Origin: Micropterix aruncella
Taxonomy: Eukaryota > Arthropoda > Insecta > Lepidoptera > Micropterigidae
Direction of reading: 5' to 3'
Length of the DNA stretch: 64,000 nt
Assembly (NCBI GenBank): GCA_944548615.1
Contig: OX155972.1
Location: forward strand, 8,455,719-8,519,718
Under the pieces are notes generated by a model. It had not been told where the DNA came from. It saw only the letters and a program-made list of their open reading frames with translations, and did no database searches. This document shows, in pieces, positions 57,480-64,000 of the stretch. The first letter of the stretch is position 1. The number at the start of each line of letters is the position of its first letter. The translations under genes and the position numbers were made by a program.

Positions 57480-57738
57480 TTGTGCTTAGGCATCGATCAT
57501 GATCTTCGTTATCGACACGTTCTCACCCACCCTTAAATTCTCTGGCTAACGTATACACACCATTCTGAGACAGCGTACTCTCCCCAAACTGCGCCTTCAA
57601 TCGACGTAAAATTGTCGATGGTTTAACGTCATCATTGGATAAAAACTTTATGATATTGCGTTGTGCAACAGGCGAATGTACCTCTTGCTTTGTCATGACA
57701 GAACCGAGCGCACTCGCTAACCAAGCCGGTTCCCCCAC
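57480..57738 (-). pseudogene. mariner-type transposase N-terminus relic
   Basis: The minus strand reads QRNIIKFLSNDDVKPSTILR, LKAQFGESTLSQNGVYTLAR and EFKGG, then a stop, then ERVDNEDHDRC. This matches the helix-turn-helix domain of mariner/SETMAR-type transposases. No catalytic part follows. Confidence 0.65.
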
Positions 57739-58739
57739 TGCTCACAAACCAAAAATAAACTGCACTCGGCATCATCTAGCTAAGAACTCAGTAGTAAGCA
57801 GAATAGGAAAATTACCGTTTATATTTGATCCACCATCGTATAAAGCTTGTAATAAAAAGCAGTTAACCAGGGTTTATTCTATTTAAGTCTCTATCACGCC
57901 TGACTATCAACATTGCAATGTGCTTACCAGACTTTGTATGTAACTGACAGCTGACGATTTTTAAGCACTTTTTGAGCACCGTCCCAGTTGTTAAAAATCC
58001 ATTACTCTGACGGTCCACTCGCCGGAGTCAGCATCTTCTGAAATAAATCTCTTGTTATCATGTAATTTCGGTAAACAAGTAGCCTGTTTAATATAAAGGC
58101 GGTTACGAGCTTTCCCAGTGATAAAGGAGTAGTGTGCATTTTTATGGCAGCACCTACATAATTTTGTTTGCCTCCACCATATTACCAGATATATTACGCC
58201 CCGTTTCGCGTGTAATAACTGCGCGATATTACTTCTCCAGACAGAACCTCGCACTAAATCTATGTATACTCAACAAATATTTATCGTAACTCGAGTCTTT
58301 ATATCTATTTCTGTATTTTTAACATTACGCTACATTACTTTCCATTATCGTCGTGTTTAGTTTATGGCTAAAACCGGAAGTGCGAAATATGTGTATGTAT
58401 TAGGAGTAAAGCTCCTAACTATCCTTTACTTAACATACATAGCAAGTAAAAAATTTGATTATAAGATGTTTTTTAAAAGCTCTAAAAAGATACATTAAAA
58501 ATTAAAATTGACAATTATTTGAAACCTACCAATAATTCGAACCTAACCTACCTACAAAATTTTATTCATCGCAGTAAACTAAATTGTCAGTAAAATTAAA
58601 CTATTCAACATAAAAAGCCTTTTAATTGAAATAGTCAATAATTCGAATAGTAAATATCTTAAAAGTAAATAAGAGTAAATATATTTAAAGGAAAAAAAAC
58701 ACGTCTTCCGTTACAAAAACTGAACTACTGTATTTATAT
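57739..58739. other. AT-rich unassigned sequence
   Basis: No gene or named repeat recognised. Confidence 0.3.
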
Positions 58740-59070
58740 TTTTTTTACTACGGTTTTGTTATGAAATATTTGTTATCTATGTATCTATCCATATAGATAC
58801 TTATATATTTTCGGAATGTACTCAATCAGGCCTTTAATTTGACACTAAGCACGATATATTTATGTTAATTTATTGACATTTGAAGATTTTGACATTTAGA
58901 CAACTATTTACTTGATACTTGGATAGTTAAGGTATTTTATGACACTTGAGATGATATAACTATTCTAAAAATACCACATACTTCTAAATCAGTTCAAGCG
59001 TTTAGAAGTAATGATGGAATAAAGAAACGTAAAACATATATAGGTGAATCCTGAACGCATGACACTACTT
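58740..59070 (-). repeat. dispersed repeat, copy 2, uninterrupted
   Basis: Inverse relative of 25945-26650 without the MITE. Minus strand: CGTTTCTTTATTCCAT, ATTTAGAAGTATGTGGTA, GTCAATAAATTAACAT and GATTGAGTACATTCCGAAAA. Confidence 0.7.
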
Positions 59071-59724
59071 TTTTGTTGGGCAGTCGTTTAAAAAGTTATT
59101 GTATTGTATTATATAGTATCTACAATAATCAGCAATATATTAAATAATTAAATTAGCCGTATGATTATGTTGTTAGAAAATCGCATTCAGTTAGTTCAAT
59201 ACAAAATTATCTGCTTACCTGAATTTTTATTTATTTATTTAAGAATGAATTACTATAAAAGATTGTTTTTGCTTATAAAAATAACGGGAACCGAATGGCA
59301 AAACCTTAACCTTTTGCTTATTTGATTCTGTTACCCAACTGGGACTAGCCCGTTCTAGGATGGACAGGAGATTATGATTAGCAATTTTACAGTGATACGG
59401 TGGGAGTTAGTACGACGATTATCTCTAAACAGCAAAGAGGGATTCACGTGTCGGTTAAAATAAATAAAAAAATGTTTCTTCAACTTTTCTTTTGACACAA
59501 CCTTGGCACTCTAGTGGCTCCGAAAATGAGCTCGCCTTATCACAGGGGTGCCTAGCAAGGCGGGCTCGGTTGCACTTTGCTTAGCATAATAGAAAGATAA
59601 ACAATTGCGTATAATACATGCGATATGTAACCTGGGCTCAGACAGATGTGTATCTAACTTCAGAAGCATGCAACGGCAATTTATTAATTGTACATTCATT
59701 TTTTTGTGCTCATGCATTTGAATG
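59071..59724. other. unassigned sequence
   Basis: No gene recognised. Confidence 0.3.
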
Positions 59725-59905
59725 TATATGTGAATAAATCCTGGTGGACCTTTTCAATTTCATTACCAAATGATGCTTGCATGCCAAACTTTAGCTCATT
59801 AGGGTTAAGCGTTTGGGCGATATCATGAAGGAATGCACAGGTACACAAGCTAGACAGACACTTAGAAATACTTCCACCCGGAATGGTTTTCAATCGTCTC
59901 AGGGG
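59725..59905 (-). repeat. dispersed repeat, GCATGCAAGCATCATTTGG family, copy 2
   Basis: Minus-strand GTCTGTCTAGCTTGTGTACC, ATATCGCCCAAACG and AAGTTTGGCATGCAAGCATC align with 9785-9985. Confidence 0.55.
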
Positions 59906-62659
59906 GTCTCTAAATTGATATTTCTATCTTATGATTCCAGAGCAAATCAAAAGCCTTGGAGAGCACAAATTAAGAAAAATAATTGTAAATAATTTGGTGA
60001 GAAACCCAATTTATGGTATAAGAGAGTTTGAAAATTCTTAGTTTATTTACCATGTTGATGTTTAATGAAATTTATAAAGTTTTAAACATAGTAGTATTAT
60101 GATAGCTGACATTCTAATTTCCATATAATTTATTATACATCTAATTATTTTATAAAAATACGAAGGCATATTGCTGGATTGACAATAAAATAAATTTTAT
60201 CAGAAGGTTTTATTTATTATTGGTATATCGATTTAACAATTTATGTACGGTGATTTGAATGTTATGCCGTATCGTACTATATTGCCAGTATAACGTTCCC
60301 GAATATTTATCGCGGCGCGCGGCGAGGAAGGAAAGGTTACCTTTTGTATCAGAGATTCTGTGTCTCCTCGATACTTGCTCGGGCCTGCAGGAGTGACAGA
60401 CCTCAGCTTACTCAACTCGATAAGGTGGGAAGGATGGGGTGGTAGCGCTGGCTAATGCATTGACCGGCTCGCGAAGAGTCGTAGATACAGAAGCACTCGC
60501 TAGGAGATGATCACTCGAGGAATGATAATTGATTGGTCAAATGTACTGGTTTATATACCCTGATACATGACGCAATCCTGAAAGGAGTGACGAAGTAAGT
60601 GTGTATTTGGAGAAATTGGCATGACTCACCGCCTGTGACTCCATTAATTACCGAAATTCGATGGAATTTAATAGCAGTGCACGTGCAGAATGGATTGTAT
60701 TTGCGTTTATGAATTTCTACAGAATTCATTGGTTAGTCATGCTTTTGTTGACTATATGTAGGTACTGAAGTCCCTACATATTCTACACAGAATTTGCATT
60801 TCTATTTTAATATATTAGTCCCCCTGACTCTTAAATCCCATTAGTATATTTTGATTATTTGTAAGTAGGTAATATTGAATATAATATTACAGCCATGGCA
60901 ACTATCATGATAGTTATGTTTTTAATAATTAAATTTTTAGCATTTAATTTTGTGATGCATCCAAGTGTAGAAATGCCTATCTACTGGAGTAGTTGATTGT
61001 ATTGTATTGATATATATCGATTTTAATATTTACCACGTTCAAAATACTTTCCCACGTCGTCAGTTGGTGGACCGAGAAAGTAAAAAAATCTACATAACAG
61101 TATTATGGGCCTTAAATAAACGCCGCTCCATACAGTAACAGAAGGTCGGCCAGTAAATTCCTATTTGTTGAATATCTAGGCCGTTCATTATTCGTTCGTT
61201 ATTGGAAAAAGGTGACGGGCGCGGGGAGGATCCATCCTTCCCCCGATCTACAGGGTGGGGTGCGAAAACAGAGAGGAGAATAATACGATTCGAGACAAAT
61301 TTGCATAATGCGCGCGTATCTCCCTCCCTTTGGAGCCACCCGGCATCGCCTTCGACCCACTCGCTCGCCGCGGACTCCGTACATTCAATGCAAATAGCCC
61401 CGATAGCGAATTTGACATTCAAAGCGTTCTCTCCCACCGATTGGCGGTACCACTTATCATCGTAAATTCATCATACTCATCATAGGGCGCCTTAGTAATA
61501 AATGAAGCAGTACCATTGATTATATAGCGTAATAGATTGATCAACTTCGTACTACAATTGTACAGTCCACTACAATGACGTCCATATGGCGGTGCGCTTG
61601 CCCGTTCTTCTTCTTCTTCTTTTCCTTGTGGAAATTCCACGCAGCTAGGATGCTGGTGATTTTGTGCCAGTTTGAATGTATATTGTTAACGGGAGGTTGA
61701 CTACTGTTATGTTAGTATCTACCTACAACAAAAGACAAGGGACGTCACAGTTACATACATAGAACATGGAGACTAAATACATGACGAATTATTAGTTTTT
61801 TTTTGGCGTAAAGAAAAAGGAGGAGGGTCAGGGTAGAGAAATACTTCTAGGGGAGGCGACGCCCCCCGCTGCCCACCGGGAGCAGGCTCATCCCCCGGCT
61901 TCGGCCGCACCGAGAATGTGTCGACCATCGACGTCCAGTTGCTGCCAAAAGCTCGCCGTATTCAGTGACCTTTTCCACAGCCCACCGCGTCCACGGGGCC
62001 ACATTTCCATCGGCCTGGTATCCCAAGGCGGACCCAGTCCCGGACGGCAACAAGGGACGACACCTCTCCCAAAAGAAATTGCCCGTTTGCTTATGCGAAT
62101 TTCGTTCATCGGCACCACAGTCGGTAAACGTATATTACCATTTGTGGCAGCCCTTCGGACGCATGATGTCGCTTGCTTCGATTTCAATTTCGTTCCTGGA
62201 GTGAGTGACTTCAAATCCCCGCACTTGTAAGATTATTGAATTGAATTTGGAAAATTACTGGGAATGGCTGGAATTATAGTTTCCTAAGACAGTGGGGTCA
62301 TATCAGTGGATAATATTAAGAAATAGATATTTTAAAACATATTATCTTACCACTTGAAATGTGATATATAGGTATTCATTTTCTAAGAGGAAGCGAAATT
62401 AGCGGATGACTCATATTTTCGACCTCACAGGGCTGCGTAACGAGCAAATTTGGTTTCACATCAGAACACCGTTGATTATGTAACGACCAATATTGGCGGC
62501 TTGCTCCCGGAGCGCACAGTAATAATATTTTCTAATTCGAGCGCATCCTAAAATCCATACCAAATATCTCATTATTATCATAGATACATAAACGGCCGCT
62601 AAAATAATTTCGCGCGTCATTTCGCGGATATTTCTGGTAAAATTTCATTGTCAAACATC
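59906..62659. other. unassigned, including a CpG-rich block at 61.2-62.2 kb
   Basis: Open frames up to 115 codons on both strands in 61090-62230 overlap each other and show no domain. (TTC)n lies at 61604-61620. This is the longest stretch without any recognised repeat and would be the first place to look for unique or host sequence. Confidence 0.35.
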
Positions 62660-63032
62660 ATCTTTTTTTTTCGATAAATTATCAAAAATTTTATTGGTTT
62701 TTATAACCTAATATCTAAATATTTTTGTATGTAAATAAGCAAAACGAAATATTACCTTTGATAGAGAATCTAATAAAAATCACGATAGTATTTACAATTT
62801 CTAAATAGGGTACCGTATTTTTCCGTAAGACAAGTACAGTTTCCGTAAGACAAGTTAGAAATGCCGAGTTTTTTTCACTTTTTCGACTTTCTCATATTTA
62901 TTTATATATATGAAATTTCATCAAAACAAAATTTCAATGCGATCATTGCACAGTTATTCTTTTTATGATTGCTATAGTACATAGTTCCATGGTTGTAGTA
63001 CTTTTGTCGAGCGCGGCGATATTACTGTAGTA
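62660..63032 (-). repeat. dispersed repeat, right member of an inverted pair
   Basis: Inverse of 48716-49070. TTTCCGTAAGACAAGT is duplicated once (62819 and 62839), which the other copy lacks. Confidence 0.7.
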
Positions 63033-63658
63033 ATAATTCATTTTAAAATAAAGTCTATTGTTTGCGTATTACGAAACATCTAAAATCTGTGTTGTATAAA
63101 TGTGAGCTGCAGATTATGCGGATAGTATGATTAAAAAGTATATTGCCGTATCAAATTATATTACGGGTATCTGACATTAGAACACTTGCCGTATGTATTG
63201 ACATCAGATTAAATAAAACTCATTGTGCTGTTCTGTATATTTAATAGGTGAATAATAAAACAGGATTATTTTATCAGAAACAATTCAAATTGCGCATTTT
63301 TTTACATAAGTATATATAGCTAAAATGCAGATTATATTCAGATCATTTAGGGAAAATTTGTAACTCAAACAGCCACTTTTAATAGAAAAAGCCATATATC
63401 TTCTAAAGTGATATCCAACCATTTGTCTTTTGTGTATATTTCATGTTTACGTAACTCATTCATAAATAACGGATGAAGTAACCTTGATTAAAATTCTAAA
63501 ATGCGGCATGAACTTTGTCTGTTGTGTTCGCCGACGCAAAAAGTTTTAGTACTTGACAAATGTAGCCCCGAATTTATGACCTATCACTACAGAATGGCAA
63601 TCACTATAAATATAATAATTATTTTAATATAGGTTAGTCCTTATACAAGCAAAACAAT
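63033..63658. other. AT-rich unassigned sequence
   Basis: No gene or named repeat. Confidence 0.3.
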
Positions 63659-63735
63659 TTAAAAAATCGGTTGTGTCACCCTATGACTTTACTGGCAAAT
63701 AGACAACCACCCCCCTCCGGGGGAGGGGCAACCAC
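63659..63735 (+). repeat. CACCC...ACTTT motif plus C/G-rich tract
   Basis: A-run, TCGGTTGTGTCACCCTATGA, CTTTACTGGCAAATAGACAA, then CCACCCCCCTCCGGGGG. Sixth copy of the motif. Confidence 0.55.
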
Positions 63736-63836
63736 TGCCCCCGCGCGCCAATTCCCAAAACATTTGTAGTATTTTCCGTAGTATTAAGATGATATTTTTC
63801 GAAAAAAAATATGGCCGCGCGTTATGCATGCATACA

Positions 63837-63916
63837 ATGCTTTAACGATATTGACATATTTAACCATCAAACTACTATGCTTTAACGATGTTGACATATT
63901 TAACCATCAAAATAGT
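63837..63916. repeat. 40-bp direct duplication
   Basis: ATGCTTTAACGATATTGACA (63837) and ATGCTTTAACGATGTTGACA (63877), both followed by TATTTAACCATCAAA. Two units. Confidence 0.85.
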
Positions 63917-64000
63917 CGATCCTTTGTTAAGGAGGTACGTGAAAAGCTGATTATCAGATTGGGTTAAATTAGCAAGCACATACAAGCACTCACAAGCACA

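Noticed and set aside
61847..62230. Four overlapping 68-108-codon frames
   Set aside because: GC-rich sequence opens frames on both strands. None has a recognisable motif.
1..64000. CRISPR array, bacterial operon or phage content
   Set aside because: No spacer-repeat pattern. All recognisable proteins are eukaryotic transposon proteins and the composition is that of an insect genome.

Overview
This is eukaryotic, AT-rich, repeat-saturated DNA from an insect, most probably a moth or butterfly. The call rests on the repeat content: short Helitrons ending in CTAG before a T, the 'CCCGACTTCAAAAAAGGAGG' dispersed repeat, the 'GTGACAACGTC' inverted-repeat element, and jockey/CR1-type LINEs. I recognise no host protein-coding gene, tRNA or rRNA. 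A heterochromatic block or a sex-limited chromosome would fit, but that is inference.

Layout. 1-8 kb: a GTGACAACGTC element, a piggyBac-type TTAA element holding a decayed RLE-type (HERO-like) LINE, a Helitron carrying a 9-bp minisatellite, and a Penelope-like GIY-YIG fragment. 8-18.4 kb: a 219-bp Helitron, a pogo/Tigger-type element, a hAT MITE, a larger Helitron with Rep and helicase remnants, a 750-bp Helitron and a second GTGACAACGTC element. 18.4-25.1 kb: a pile-up of LINE fragments, including a jockey-type LINE with poly(A) that split an older LINE. 26-34 kb: nested repeats (a LINE inside a hAT element inside an inverted-repeat element), two head-to-tail Helitrons, and two tandem repeats. 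37-43.4 kb: RNase H-bearing LINE tails and a LINE split by a 3.2-kb hAT element with an almost intact transposase. 44-52.6 kb: LINE tails, a CpG-rich 480-bp repeat in three copies, and a Helitron remnant. 52.9-54.4 kb: a GC-rich ~680-bp satellite, also present at 11, 19 and 34.5-35.9 kb. 55.0-56.3 kb: an intact Tc1/mariner-type transposon. 56.3-64 kb: mostly unassigned sequence with a few repeats.

The most unusual observations are: (1) the ~680-bp satellite has a ~470-bp core, bounded by short inverted GACTAAC motifs, that occurs in both orientations, including in two adjacent monomers; (2) several transposon fragments contain near-perfect snap-back inverted microduplications; (3) a ~45-bp motif recurs at six sites and does not belong to any element I recognise; (4) the nested insertions have readable target duplications and, in one case, a paralogous empty site. 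Two elements look potentially functional: the 361-codon mariner-type transposase and, apart from one N-terminal frame break, the hAT transposase.
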